The notes: a model not told the origin generated them from the sequence alone. 64,000 nucleotides of DNA from Desulfovibrionaceae bacterium (GCA_009782775.1 WRIL01000001.1:62001-126000); one strand, 5' to 3'. Positions 46,535 to 55,591 are shown, numbered from the stretch's first letter. Numbers and translations: made by a program.

Positions 46535-48094
46535 TTAAATGGTAAGCCCCATGGGGCCTTCCTTGAAGAGACGCTCGTCCATGGTCTTGAGCTTATCCGC
46601 CACCAGGGGCTTGAATTCCATCTTGGCGAAGATATGCCTTTCCAGGTCAACGCCAGGGGCGATCTCAATGAGCATGATGCCCTTGGGGGTAAGCTGGAAC
46701 ACGGCGCGCTCGGTGATATACAAGATGGGCTGGCCGGTCTCGTTGGCATAGTCGCCGCTGAAGGTGATCTGCTCCACCTTGTTGACGAACTTGACGCCGT
46801 CGCCGTCCTTGATGATGTTCAGTTTGCCGTTTTTAATCTCGTATTCGGACTTGCCGGCGGTAAAGGTGCCGCAGAAGCAGACCTTCTTGGCGTTCTGGGA
46901 GATGTTCACAAAACCGCCTGGACCAACAACCCGCCCGGCGAACTTGCTCACATTCACGTTGCCTTTGGCGTCGATCTGGGCCGCGCCAAGGCAGGAAAGG
47001 CTGATGCCGCCGCCGTCATAGATATCGAAGATATCCGGGTGCTTGTACATGGCCACCGGGTTGGTGGAACCGCCTATGCCCACTCCGGGCAACGGAATGC
47101 CTCCCAGGATGCCGGACTCGATGGACAGGGTCAGGCGATCCGCGAAGCCTTCCTCGTTGGCCACGCCGGCCACGGCATCAGGGATGCCTATGCCCAGGTT
47201 CACCAACATGCCGGGTTTCAGCTCAAAGGCCCCACGGCGGCCGATAACCTTGCGCTCGCTGAGGGGTTCGGGGGTGATGGCCCCGGCCGGGACGCGCACG
47301 TTGCCCGCGCATTCCTGGCGGTATTCCGGGAAGAGGAAGAACTGCACGTTGTTGGCGGGTTGCCCCACTACCACATAATCCACCATGAAGCCGGCTATCT
47401 TGACTTCCTGGGCCTTAATGGTGTTGCGCTCCACCACCTGGTTGACCTGGGCGATGACGATGCCCCCGCTGTTGTGCACGGCGGCGGCCATTTCCAACTG
47501 GTCGTTGTGCGTGCCTTCCAGGGACAGGGAGATGTTGCCGTCCGGGTCACCGTAGGAACCCTTGATAAAGCAGACATTGATGGGGAAGGCCTTATACAGC
47601 AGGAGTTCCTTGCCTCCCAGCTTAACCACTTCAACAATGTCTTCCTTGGAGTCTATGGCGGCCTGGTTGGCCTTGCAGCCTTCCAGGCGCGGGTCGGCAA
47701 AGGTCTTCAGCCCCACATGGGTGACCACGCCTACCTTATGCCCGGCGATGGCCCGGAGCATATGCGCGGTCACGCCCTGCGGCACCACAAAGGTCGCTAT
47801 TTTGTTGGCCACGGTCAGGGCGTTGAGGGCCGGCTCCAGGCCGATGTGCGCGCAGTACAGCTTCTTGACCATACCCTCCAGACCCACATGGTTCCCGCCG
47901 CGCGTCTTGGCGTCGCCTATGCCGGCGGTGTGGAAAATGGTCAAATCGCGAGGATTCTTGGTTTCCTGAAAACGCTCCTGCAAGGCGATGAGCAGTTCCT
48001 CGGGAACTCCGGAACCGACAAAACCGCCGATGGCCAAGGTGTCGCCGTTCTTGACCAGGGCGGCGGCTTCCTTGGCGCTAATCACTTTACTCAT
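46535..48094 (-). CDS. Fused acyl-CoA:acetate/3-ketoacid CoA-transferase (YdiF/Pct-like)
   Basis: A 519-residue class I CoA-transferase in which the alpha and beta halves are joined. The alpha half starts KEAAALVKNGDTLAIGGFVGSGVP, given here as residues 8-31. The beta half has GMLVNLGIGIPDAVA and the catalytic Glu in TLSIESGILGG. The YdiF/propionate CoA-transferase group acts on short-chain acids such as acetate, propionate, lactate, butyrate or acetoacetate. Activation of an imported acid with acetyl-CoA as donor is the likely role. It lies 40 bp after the crotonase gene. Confidence 0.9.
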   Translation of the reverse strand: MSKVISAKEAAALVKNGDTLAIGGFVGSGVPEELLIALQERFQETKNPRDLTIFHTAGIGDAKTRGGNHVGLEGMVKKLYCAHIGLEPALNALTVANKIATFVVPQGVTAHMLRAIAGHKVGVVTHVGLKTFADPRLEGCKANQAAIDSKEDIVEVVKLGGKELLLYKAFPINVCFIKGSYGDPDGNISLSLEGTHNDQLEMAAAVHNSGGIVIAQVNQVVERNTIKAQEVKIAGFMVDYVVVGQPANNVQFFLFPEYRQECAGNVRVPAGAITPEPLSERKVIGRRGAFELKPGMLVNLGIGIPDAVAGVANEEGFADRLTLSIESGILGGIPLPGVGIGGSTNPVAMYKHPDIFDIYDGGGISLSCLGAAQIDAKGNVNVSKFAGRVVGPGGFVNISQNAKKVCFCGTFTAGKSEYEIKNGKLNIIKDGDGVKFVNKVEQITFSGDYANETGQPILYITERAVFQLTPKGIMLIEIAPGVDLERHIFAKMEFKPLVADKLKTMDERLFKEGPMGLTI

Positions 48095-48134
48095 GGTGCA
48101 CTCTCCATGTTAAGTTGTCATTCACGAAATTGAT

Positions 48135-48911
48135 CTAACTCTTAAAAACCGCCGGACGCTTTTCCAGGAAGGCGTGGCAGCCTTCTTTCTGATCTTCGGT
48201 GGCGAAACACAGGGAAATCAAATCCTTTTCCAGCTCCAGGGCCTTGTAGATATCCGTATCCGCGCCGCGGTTGATGGCGATCTTGGCGTAACGGACGGCG
48301 ATGCCGGACTTGGAGACAATGATCTTCATCATGCTCATGGCTTCATCCATCAGGGTGTCGGCCGGCACCACCTTGTTGGCCAGGCCCAGAGCCGCGGCTT
48401 CGTCCGCCTTGACGTTGCGCCCGGTGTAAATGAGCTCCCTGGCCAGACCGAGCCCGATGAGGCGGGGCAGACGCTGACTGCCGCCAAAGCCGGGAATGAT
48501 CCCCAGGTTGATCTCGGGCTGGCCGAAAACGGCGGCATCCGAGGCGATGCGGATATCGCAGGCCATGGCCAACTCGCATCCGCCGCCCAGGGCGTAGCCG
48601 TTCACCGCCGCGATAAAGGGTTTGCCCATGAGCTCAATGCGGTTGAAAACTTCCTGGGCGGCCTCCATATAGGCCCGGGCCTGCTCACTGGTGTAATCCG
48701 CCATCTGGGAAATATCCGCGCCAGCCACAAAGGCCTTGCCGGAACCGGTAATGATGGCTCCCTTGATGCCCGCGTCCTCCTTGATCTTGGTCAGAGCGGC
48801 GTCAAGCTCCTTCAGGGTGTCGTTGTTCAGCGCGTTGAGAGCCTTGGGGCGGTTCATGGTGATGACGGCAATATTACCCTGTTTCTCAAACAAGAGATTT
48901 TCAAAGCTCAT
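48135..48911 (-). CDS. Enoyl-CoA hydratase (crotonase)
   Basis: A 258-residue crotonase. The oxyanion-hole region is AFVAGADISQM, and the two catalytic glutamates are in ALGGGCELAMACD and FGQPEINLGIIPGFGGSQ, the positions of active hydratases. It would hydrate crotonyl-CoA to (S)-3-hydroxybutyryl-CoA. It is the first gene of the catabolic operon, 57 bases after the predicted -24/-12 promoter start. The ATG at 48911 is preceded by AGGAGG. Confidence 0.92.
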   Translation of the reverse strand: MSFENLLFEKQGNIAVITMNRPKALNALNNDTLKELDAALTKIKEDAGIKGAIITGSGKAFVAGADISQMADYTSEQARAYMEAAQEVFNRIELMGKPFIAAVNGYALGGGCELAMACDIRIASDAAVFGQPEINLGIIPGFGGSQRLPRLIGLGLARELIYTGRNVKADEAAALGLANKVVPADTLMDEAMSMMKIIVSKSGIAVRYAKIAINRGADTDIYKALELEKDLISLCFATEDQKEGCHAFLEKRPAVFKS

Positions 48912-48978
48912 ACTTCCTCCTTAGGAGTTTGGGAATTTTACACCCGCGAAATTCGGGGCGTGTCTCGGACGCCTCATA

Positions 48979-48994
48979 AGCAAAAAACATTCCA
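48979..48994 (-). promoter_or_regulatory. Sigma-54 promoter (-24/-12) of the acyl-CoA operon
   Basis: On the minus strand TGGAATGTTTTTTGCT matches TGGCACG-N4-TTGCW, with GG and GC 10 bases apart. The predicted start is near 48968, giving a 57-base leader to the crotonase gene. The divergent gene codes for a sigma-54 activator, which makes this match much more credible than a chance hit. Confidence 0.72.
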
Positions 48995-49081
48995 ACCCGG
49001 AGAGCGGCAGGCGTCGCGCCAGAATAACAACAAGGCGGCGGGCCGCGCCGGAATAAACTCCGCTCGTCCCCATTCACCCAG

Positions 49082-49096
49082 TGTCGCCTGGCGACA
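49082..49096. promoter_or_regulatory. Palindrome, candidate activator binding site
   Basis: TGTCGCC-T-GGCGACA is a perfect 7-bp palindrome about 114-128 bases upstream of the predicted start of the acyl-CoA operon, a usual distance for a sigma-54 enhancer. Partial copies (GGCGACA at 49188-49194 and GCGACA at 49207-49212) lie near the start of the divergent activator gene, with AAGTGTC (49195-49201) and GACACTT (49231-49237) facing each other. Confidence 0.6.
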
Positions 49097-49309
49097 GTTT
49101 TGTCAAAACCGCTCAAAAACCTTGGAAAAGCACGATGATTAAAGAAAAACCCGCCCCGCGCCAGGGCTATTTCATTACTCTGCCCCAGGCGACAAAGTGT
49201 CTTGACGCGACAAACAGTCTATAGTAAGACGACACTTATGTATGGGGATTCTCGGGCAACCTGTGCCCAAGGCCGTTTCCGGGGTTCCGGAAGCATGAAG
49301 GATGCCGCC

Positions 49310-50791
49310 ATGTCGCAACCAGCCCTTATTGAAGAACTTTCGTCCGAGGAGCTTTCCCTGGAAAACGCCGCCCTGAAGGCCAAGATGCGGGAATTGGAAC
49401 AGGATCAAAAAATACTGCGCACCCTGACCGGGATCATTCCCGACGGCTTTCTGGTGGTGGCCCGCAACGGAAGCATCCGGGACATCAACCCCGCCTACTG
49501 CGCCTACTTCGGCACCACCAGCGACAAGGTCATCGGCATGCCGATCCTGGATCTCATCGCCAATACCAAGATGATCGAAATCATGGACAAAAACCTCACG
49601 GAAATAGACGCCATCCATGAATTCATCAAAGGGCAGACGGCCACGGGAGAACGCAAGGTGGCGGTCACGCGCCTGCCGGTCACCGATGAGGACGGCGAGA
49701 TCTTCGCCAGCGTGGCTCTGGTCAAATTTTCCAGCTACACCAACAAACTGGTGCAATCGCTTCAGGAACTGGGCGAAGAAATTGAGTATTACCGCAAGGA
49801 ATTGAGCCGCCACTTCATCAGCCAGTTTTCCTTCGATTCCCTGTACACCGCCAGCCCGATCTTCCGGGAGTCCAAACGCCTGGCCGAGCGCTTCGCCAAA
49901 AGCGACCTGCCCATACTGCTGCGCGGTGAAACCGGAGCGGGCAAAGAGGTCTTCGCCAACGCCATCCACAATGCCAGTTCCCGGCGCAACGGCCCTTTCA
50001 TATGCATCAACTGCGCCTCCATCCCGGCGGAACTCCTGGAATCCGAACTATTCGGCTATGCCGACGGCGCCTTTACCGGCGGCAAGCGCGGCGGCAAACG
50101 GGGCAAGTTTGAGCTGGCCAACAACGGCACCCTGCTGCTGGACGAGATCGGCGACATGCCCCTCTTCCTTCAGGCCAAGCTCCTTCGGGTGCTCCAAAGC
50201 AACATCGTGGACAAGGTGGGAGGAGAAACCCCCATTCTGCTCAACGTGCGCATTCTGGCGACCACCAATCGCAACCTGGAACAAAAGATCGAAGACAACA
50301 GCTTCCGCGAGGACCTGTATTACCGCCTGAACGTGCTCTCGGTCACCGTGCCGCCTCTGCGCGACCACAAGGAGGACATCCCGGCCCTGGTTTATGAATT
50401 TCTGGGGGAACTGAACCAGAAATACTCCCGCAACCTGAGCATCTCACAGGAAACTCTGACCTGCCTCCAGAAATATTCCTGGTCCGGCAATATCCGCGAA
50501 CTGAAAAATGTGGTGGGCCGGGCCTTTATGACCACAGAGGAAAATTTCATCGAGCCCGAGAACCTGCCTCCTTACCTGTTCATGGCCCTGGGCAAATCCC
50601 AGGATGACGAAGGCGGCGGCGAACTGTTCCTGAAGCATGAACGCGAGGCAATCCTGGCCGCCCTGCGCAAGCAGCACTTCAACTGCGCCAGGGTCGCCAA
50701 GAGCCTGGGTTTGCACCGCGCCACCCTGTACGCCAAGATGAAGCGCTACGGCATAAAAATCAAGGAACTGCGCGATACCGCGCTCAGATAG
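49310..50791 (+). CDS. PAS-domain sigma-54-dependent activator
   Basis: A 493-residue enhancer-binding protein. An N-terminal coiled coil precedes a PAS sensor domain (about 37-150; PDGFLVVARNGSIRDINPAY). The AAA+ domain has Walker A RGETGAGKE, Walker B TLLLDEIGDM, and the sigma-54 contact loop at residues 253-258 reading GAFTGG instead of the usual GAFTGA. A Fis-type helix-turn-helix ends the protein (NCARVAKSLGLHRATLYAKM). It lacks a receiver domain, so a small ligand sensed by PAS is likely. I prefer the ATG at 49310 (AAGGA upstream) over 49295. It is divergent from the acyl-CoA operon, its likely target. Confidence 0.9.
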   Translation: MSQPALIEELSSEELSLENAALKAKMRELEQDQKILRTLTGIIPDGFLVVARNGSIRDINPAYCAYFGTTSDKVIGMPILDLIANTKMIEIMDKNLTEIDAIHEFIKGQTATGERKVAVTRLPVTDEDGEIFASVALVKFSSYTNKLVQSLQELGEEIEYYRKELSRHFISQFSFDSLYTASPIFRESKRLAERFAKSDLPILLRGETGAGKEVFANAIHNASSRRNGPFICINCASIPAELLESELFGYADGAFTGGKRGGKRGKFELANNGTLLLDEIGDMPLFLQAKLLRVLQSNIVDKVGGETPILLNVRILATTNRNLEQKIEDNSFREDLYYRLNVLSVTVPPLRDHKEDIPALVYEFLGELNQKYSRNLSISQETLTCLQKYSWSGNIRELKNVVGRAFMTTEENFIEPENLPPYLFMALGKSQDDEGGGELFLKHEREAILAALRKQHFNCARVAKSLGLHRATLYAKMKRYGIKIKELRDTALR

Positions 50792-50866
50792 ACGGTCCCG
50801 GCGCATGCTCCGGTCATGGACACGGACAGCCGCCCGCCTTGCCCCGCAAATATTAAAAAAATCCGC

Positions 50867-50894
50867 TTTGCTATTTTCTAGATTATGTCATAAT
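50867..50894 (+). promoter_or_regulatory. Possible promoter with overlapping palindrome before the second activator
   Basis: TTTGCT at 50867-50872 and CATAAT at 50889-50894 are 16 bases apart. The -10 overlaps ATTATG-T-CATAAT (50882-50894), a palindrome that could be an operator. The ATTATG/CATAAT half-sites also occur upstream of the adhesin. Confidence 0.45.
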
Positions 50895-50926
50895 ATTGAC
50901 GTAAAAGGGCCGAGGGATTCAGGCTT

Positions 50927-51991
50927 ATGAACACTGGGATTATCGGGCAAAGCGCCGCCTTCAGAGATATATTCCGTTTACTGGAAAGAGTCGCGCCCAC
51001 GGACAGCACGGTGCTGGTCACCGGCGAATCCGGCACGGGTAAAGAACTGGTGGTGCGCGCCTTGCATGAACGGAGCGGACGCAAGGACAAGCCCTTCGTG
51101 CCCATAAACTGCGGGGCCATTCCCAAAGATTTACTGGAATCCGAACTCTTCGGGCATGAAAAGGGAGCCTTCACCCATGCCTTGCGCTCCAGACCGGGGC
51201 GTTTTGAACTCGCGGACAGCGGAACGATTTTTCTGGACGAAATCGGCGAGATGGATATCAGTCTGCAGGTGAAAATCCTGCGAGTGCTCCAGGAAAAAGA
51301 GATCGAGCGGGTAGGCGGCAATGGAGCGAGACGGGTGGACGTGCGTATTGTGGCGGCCACCAACCGCGACCTGGAAGAAGAGGTTTCAGCCGGACGTTTC
51401 CGGGAAGATTTGTTCTACAGGCTCAACGTCATTCCCCTGCACCTGCCGCCCTTGAGGGAGCGGGGCGGCGACATCGCCATGCTGGCCGACCATTTCATAG
51501 CTGCTTTCAGCCGCAAGACCGGACGCCCCAAACTGGCCTTCCAGCCGGAGACCAGACGCGCCCTGGAGCATTATACCTGGCCGGGGAACGTGCGCGAACT
51601 GGAAAATATCATGGAGCGTCTGGCCGTGCTCTGTGAAGCCGACCTGGTAAGGCCGGAGGATTTGCCGGCCAAGATCCTGGAACAGGACGGAGTGCGCGAG
51701 GCCATGCGCTCCATGCCGCAACCGTCCGCTCTGGAGGCGCCTCCTCCCGAACCGGCGCAGCCGGTTTCGGCGGCAGGCAGGCGGAACGGTCAGGCCGCCT
51801 TTGTCTGGCCAACGCTGGCGGACTTGAGCAAATACCAGCTCAACCTCAAGGATTTTCTGGACCAGATTGAAGAACGCCTCTTGCTGGAGGCTTTGGAGAA
51901 CGCCGCCGGGGTCAAGAACCAGGCCGCGGAGATTTTGGGGATCAAGAGGACCACCTTGATCGAAAAACTGAAGAAAAGAAACATGGAATAG
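50927..51991 (+). CDS. Sigma-54-dependent activator without receiver domain
   Basis: A 354-residue enhancer-binding protein that begins directly with the AAA+ domain: Walker A GESGTGKE at residues 33-40, Walker [12 protein letters not shown], and arginine fingers in [10 protein letters not shown]. The sigma-54 contact loop at residues 80-85 reads GAFTHA, with His replacing the fifth-position Gly. A Pro/Ala-rich linker (about 265-290) precedes a Fis-like helix-turn-helix ([20 protein letters not shown]). With no sensor domain, its activity must be set by expression or a partner. The TPR gene 142 bp downstream has a -24/-12-like element. Confidence 0.9.
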   Translation: MNTGIIGQSAAFRDIFRLLERVAPTDSTVLVTGESGTGKELVVRALHERSGRKDKPFVPINCGAIPKDLLESELFGHEKGAFTHALRSRPGRFELADSGTIFLDEIGEMDISLQVKILRVLQEKEIERVGGNGARRVDVRIVAATNRDLEEEVSAGRFREDLFYRLNVIPLHLPPLRERGGDIAMLADHFIAAFSRKTGRPKLAFQPETRRALEHYTWPGNVRELENIMERLAVLCEADLVRPEDLPAKILEQDGVREAMRSMPQPSALEAPPPEPAQPVSAAGRRNGQAAFVWPTLADLSKYQLNLKDFLDQIEERLLLEALENAAGVKNQAAEILGIKRTTLIEKLKKRNME

Positions 51992-52062
51992 GCGCCCCGT
52001 AACCGTCTTGCTGCAAAAATTTTATGGAAAAAACGCTGAAAACCGCGGACAAAGCCCGCGCA

Positions 52063-52078
52063 GGGCATGGATATTGCA
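52063..52078 (+). promoter_or_regulatory. Candidate sigma-54 promoter of the TPR protein gene
   Basis: GGGCATGGATATTGCA matches TGGCACG-N4-TTGCW except at the first and sixth bases; GG and GC are 10 bases apart. The predicted start near 52089 gives a 44-base leader to the ATG at 52133. Confidence 0.55.
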
Positions 52079-52132
52079 AATAAAAACCTTTGAAGGTCTT
52101 TGGGCGAAAAATGCCCTGACGGAAGTGAGGAA

Positions 52133-55100
52133 ATGATCGGCAGACTCGGCCTTTTTACAGCGGGGATTCTCCTGCTGGCCTATGGCGAAGCTGGGGCCCT
52201 TTCCGCAGAATGGCGCGACCTGGGTAATCGCGAGCGTCTGGTGGTCCGATTGTCCCAGGAGGACGGCCGGGTGGAGGTGCTTCGGGATGACTCCCGGAGC
52301 CTTGCGTTGATCTTCTCTTCCGGACGGCGGACATTCAGCCTGGAGGCTCCGGCCGAAGCCGGACTTTTCGACGGCCTGAACCCTGCGGAAACCGGGCTCG
52401 GCCTCAGGGTGAAAAGCGCGGCCTTCGGCTATATCGTAACCAGACCCCAAAAAGACCTTTTGCAGGTGGATTTGTTTGAGGACCCTCTTGGGCTGCGCTG
52501 GAGCAAGGACTTACTCGGGCCGCCGCCCGAATCCGCCCCAAAGCCCGAACCGCCCGCCCAGCCCCTGGTCCGGGTGCCGGAACCACCCGCTACGCCGGTA
52601 GAACCCTCTTCTGTTTTTTCGCGTAAACTGGACGGCGCTGAAGATTCCCCGGAAGCCGCCCAGGGGGAAAATATCTCAGCGCCCGTTGTCCTGCCCCCGG
52701 CGGTGACTCCCTCCCCCACGGATACGCAGGCGTCATCCGTTCCGGAAGCGGCCTCCGCGCCGCCCGTGCCCACGCTCCCTCCTCCGCCCGTGGGGCGCAA
52801 TGTCAGTTCCGCCGGGACGGCCAATGCCCCGACAATCAGCGCCGAACAAGATGGAGAGGATAACCGGCTGCCCGTCTGGCCGCCCATGGAAATGCCGGTC
52901 ATGCGCCCGCCGCCTCCGCCGCCCGCCTCTGAACCTTCAAGCGGACGAAGCCCTTCCAGTCTTTCTCAGGTTATGGCCTTTCTGGACATGCTTGTGCCCT
53001 GGAGCGCCACCCCGGCCCTGGCGGCTTCCCCCGGCCAGGACGACGGTTACCACGAAGAGGAAGCCACCTTTGCCTATAGGGCCAAACTGAATACCAAGCG
53101 CGATCCCAACTGGGTGGAGCAGAAAATTCCGGTTAAATTGCGCGTGCCCAATTCCGCGGCCCGCAATCCAGCCTCCATGCCCCCGGCCGCGCCCGCCGCC
53201 CCGCCCGTTTCCCAGGCAGCCACGCCGGGAACGGACCTGCCTCCCCCTCCTCCGCCCATGCCGCCTGTGCAAGATATGCCGCCGGCTCCGCCGCCGCCAC
53301 CGGCCATGCCGGAACAAAACCAGATGCCCGCGCCGCCTGTGCAAGACGCTCCCCCGGCCCCGCCGCCGCCACCCATGCCGCCTGTGCAAGATATGCCGCC
53401 GGCTCCGCCGCCGCCACCGGCCATGCCGGAACAAAACCAGATGCCCGCGCCGCCGGAAGCGGGCCCGCCGCCGCCGGATCAGTCCACCCAGGCCCGGATG
53501 CCCGTTTCTTCTTCCGGCCAGGCGCAGACGCCCAATACGGCTAAGGCAGCCCCGGCGGACTCCGGCAAGACGGTGATCTATGTAGATGAAAAAGGCAACC
53601 CGGTGGCGCCGCCCCTGGACCCTGAGGACACCATGAAGAGCGCGGCGACATCCATAGATATCGGCGAGTATGACATAGCCATCCCCCTGCTCCGTAAACT
53701 GCTCCTCCAGCACAACTTGGACCAGAGCCAGCGTGAACTCGCCCTGCACCGCCTGGCGGACGCGACCTTTTTCATGTACGAAAACAACCTTGCCGCACAT
53801 TTCCAGGACGTCCAGGATACAACCATCGCGGCCATAAATTTCAATTCCCAGTCCAGGCGCAATGCCCCGGCCTATCTGCGCTTGGGCTACCTGAACCTGA
53901 AGGTGGAAAATTCCTATGAAGCCGCGGCTTATTTTAACCTCCTGCGCCAGAAATACCCCTACTTTGAAAATATCTCCCTGACCTATTATTATTGGGGCGA
54001 TTACCAGTATGAGCGCGGCAACCTGAACGAAGCCATTGAGCAGTTCAACTATGTGGTGCAGAACTACCCCGACCACCGCATTTCCCGCGACGCCGCCCTG
54101 GGTCTGGCCCGCAGCTACTACCGCATGGGAGCCTTCCAGGATGCTTACCAGATCATGGAATTCGCCGAACTGCGCTGGCCTTCCTTTTATCTGGAATATC
54201 CGCAGGTGCTCACTCTGATGGGAGATATCGCCTACCGCACCAAAAACCTGGATAAGGCGAGAGCTTCCTACTGGCTCTATATGAACCTGATGGCCGACCC
54301 GGAAGACGGGGATATCATTCTCACCCGCCTCGGCGATATCTACATGACCAGCAAGTACCACAACGCCGCGGTACAAGTGTACGATGAATCGGTGAAGCGC
54401 TATCCCGCCAGGGATGGAGGCGTCATAGCCCTGATGCGCCTGGCCGAAGACGGCATCTACGACGACCCTACCGTGAACAGGATGTACCGGGTTTTTGACC
54501 GCCCCTTTGACCGCCGCCCTTCCGAAGCCTACCGGACCATCATCCGCGAATACCCCAACAGCCCGCTGGTCACCCTGGCCAAACTGAAACTGGCCATGTG
54601 GAACCTCTGGCAGAAGGAATACCTGAACGCCATTGATCTGTGCTCGGAAATTGTCGCCGATACCCCCAACAGCCCACTGGCCCCGCGCGCCCGCGAGGTG
54701 GCTCTGGGGGCCTTCACCCTGCTCTCCGCCGGAGACGTGAATGACAAACGCTACGCCAGGGCGCGCGAAATCTGGCAGCGTTACCCCATCCTGCGCACCC
54801 AGGAAGAATTTCTTACCCCGGACAGCCGCCTGGCCCTGGCGGTGAGCCAATGGAACAGCAGCTACCAGGACGAGGCCCTGAACACGCTACAGCCTTTCTT
54901 TTACGGCAACAAGATCGGGGAAATTTCCGAAATGGCCATTTACCTGGCCCTGAACATCCTTACCGACAACCTGCGCTGGGAACAGATCATCGAAATGGCC
55001 CAGCGCATCGAGCTCTGGGAACTCACCCCCCAGGCCCACGGGCAGATGGACTACGCCCTGGCCCTGGCTTACGAAAACACCGACCGACCGGATAACGCCG

Positions 55101-55591
55101 CCCCCATCTGGCGGCGCCTGTATGCCCAGCAAAGCCTGCCGCCGGCCCAGCAGGCCAATGCCGCTTTTTACTTCGGACGCAGCGTGGAACGAGGGCGTGA
55201 CCTGGAAGGCGCTTATTACATCGGCCAGGAGGCCCTGAAGCAACTCCGGGAAATGGCTGCGGTCAACCCGGACTTGGCGGATAACGAAAAAATCCGCACC
55301 CAACTGCTTTCCTTGCTGAATATTGCCGAAAATGCCGGGCAGCTCAAAGAGGCCATGGGCTACGCCGACCAATACCTAAGTTATGCCGCGGAAGGCTCCA
55401 TAGAACAACAGGCCGTGCTCTACCAGCTCTCCCGTCTGCACCGTAAACGCGGAGATACCGCGGATTGGGTGCGTATGCTGGAAGAACTCTCCAGCAAATA
55501 CCCAAGCTCGGTGTACGGCCGCACGGCCGCCTCCGAACTCTCCAGTTACCGCTTGGGCAATGACGCCGCCAAGTTTTCCTCGGGGATATGA
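52133..55591 (+). CDS. Secreted proline-rich, TPR-containing protein
   Basis: A 1152-residue protein. Residues 1-22 form a signal peptide (IGRLGLFTAGILLLAYGEAGA). An N-terminal AMIN-like beta domain (about 25-130) is followed by a long Pro/Ala-rich, probably extended region (about 135-490) that carries tandem PPPPPAMPEQNQMPAPP-type repeats. From about 510 to the end it is TPR- and SEL1-like helical repeats, with NSYEAAAYFNLLRQKYPYFE and YYWGDYQYERGNLNEAIEQF as clear examples. The layout suggests an envelope scaffold that spans the periplasm. The function is unknown. The ATG at 52133 has GTGAGG before it. The upstream neighbour is a sigma-54 activator gene. Confidence 0.85.
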   Translation: MIGRLGLFTAGILLLAYGEAGALSAEWRDLGNRERLVVRLSQEDGRVEVLRDDSRSLALIFSSGRRTFSLEAPAEAGLFDGLNPAETGLGLRVKSAAFGYIVTRPQKDLLQVDLFEDPLGLRWSKDLLGPPPESAPKPEPPAQPLVRVPEPPATPVEPSSVFSRKLDGAEDSPEAAQGENISAPVVLPPAVTPSPTDTQASSVPEAASAPPVPTLPPPPVGRNVSSAGTANAPTISAEQDGEDNRLPVWPPMEMPVMRPPPPPPASEPSSGRSPSSLSQVMAFLDMLVPWSATPALAASPGQDDGYHEEEATFAYRAKLNTKRDPNWVEQKIPVKLRVPNSAARNPASMPPAAPAAPPVSQAATPGTDLPPPPPPMPPVQDMPPAPPPPPAMPEQNQMPAPPVQDAPPAPPPPPMPPVQDMPPAPPPPPAMPEQNQMPAPPEAGPPPPDQSTQARMPVSSSGQAQTPNTAKAAPADSGKTVIYVDEKGNPVAPPLDPEDTMKSAATSIDIGEYDIAIPLLRKLLLQHNLDQSQRELALHRLADATFFMYENNLAAHFQDVQDTTIAAINFNSQSRRNAPAYLRLGYLNLKVENSYEAAAYFNLLRQKYPYFENISLTYYYWGDYQYERGNLNEAIEQFNYVVQNYPDHRISRDAALGLARSYYRMGAFQDAYQIMEFAELRWPSFYLEYPQVLTLMGDIAYRTKNLDKARASYWLYMNLMADPEDGDIILTRLGDIYMTSKYHNAAVQVYDESVKRYPARDGGVIALMRLAEDGIYDDPTVNRMYRVFDRPFDRRPSEAYRTIIREYPNSPLVTLAKLKLAMWNLWQKEYLNAIDLCSEIVADTPNSPLAPRAREVALGAFTLLSAGDVNDKRYARAREIWQRYPILRTQEEFLTPDSRLALAVSQWNSSYQDEALNTLQPFFYGNKIGEISEMAIYLALNILTDNLRWEQIIEMAQRIELWELTPQAHGQMDYALALAYENTDRPDNAAPIWRRLYAQQSLPPAQQANAAFYFGRSVERGRDLEGAYYIGQEALKQLREMAAVNPDLADNEKIRTQLLSLLNIAENAGQLKEAMGYADQYLSYAAEGSIEQQAVLYQLSRLHRKRGDTADWVRMLEELSSKYPSSVYGRTAASELSSYRLGNDAAKFSSGI
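53255..53454 (+). repeat. 83-bp perfect direct repeat in the proline-rich coding region
   Basis: Bases 53255-53337 are repeated exactly at 53372-53454, 117 bases (39 codons) apart, so a copy-number change keeps the frame. It encodes PMPPVQDMPPAPPPPPAMPE and the residues after it. Confidence 0.88.

Larger units (their letters stand above)
48912..49309. other. Divergent control region of the acyl-CoA operon and its activator
   Basis: 398 bp with no gene. It holds the sigma-54 promoter and palindromes listed separately. A weak sigma-70-like pair for the activator is TTGACG at 49202-49207 with TAAGAC at 49225-49230, 17 bases apart. Confidence 0.6.

Noticed and set aside
46634-48133. 499-codon open frame on the + strand
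   Set aside because: Antisense to the CoA-transferase, whose catalytic motifs are intact.
53255-53454. CRISPR-like repeats
   Set aside because: Repeats are in frame within a coding region, only two copies, and encode proline-rich protein sequence.
52937-54850. 637-codon open frame on the - strand
   Set aside because: Antisense to the TPR protein gene; its repeats are the reverse complement of the proline-rich repeats.
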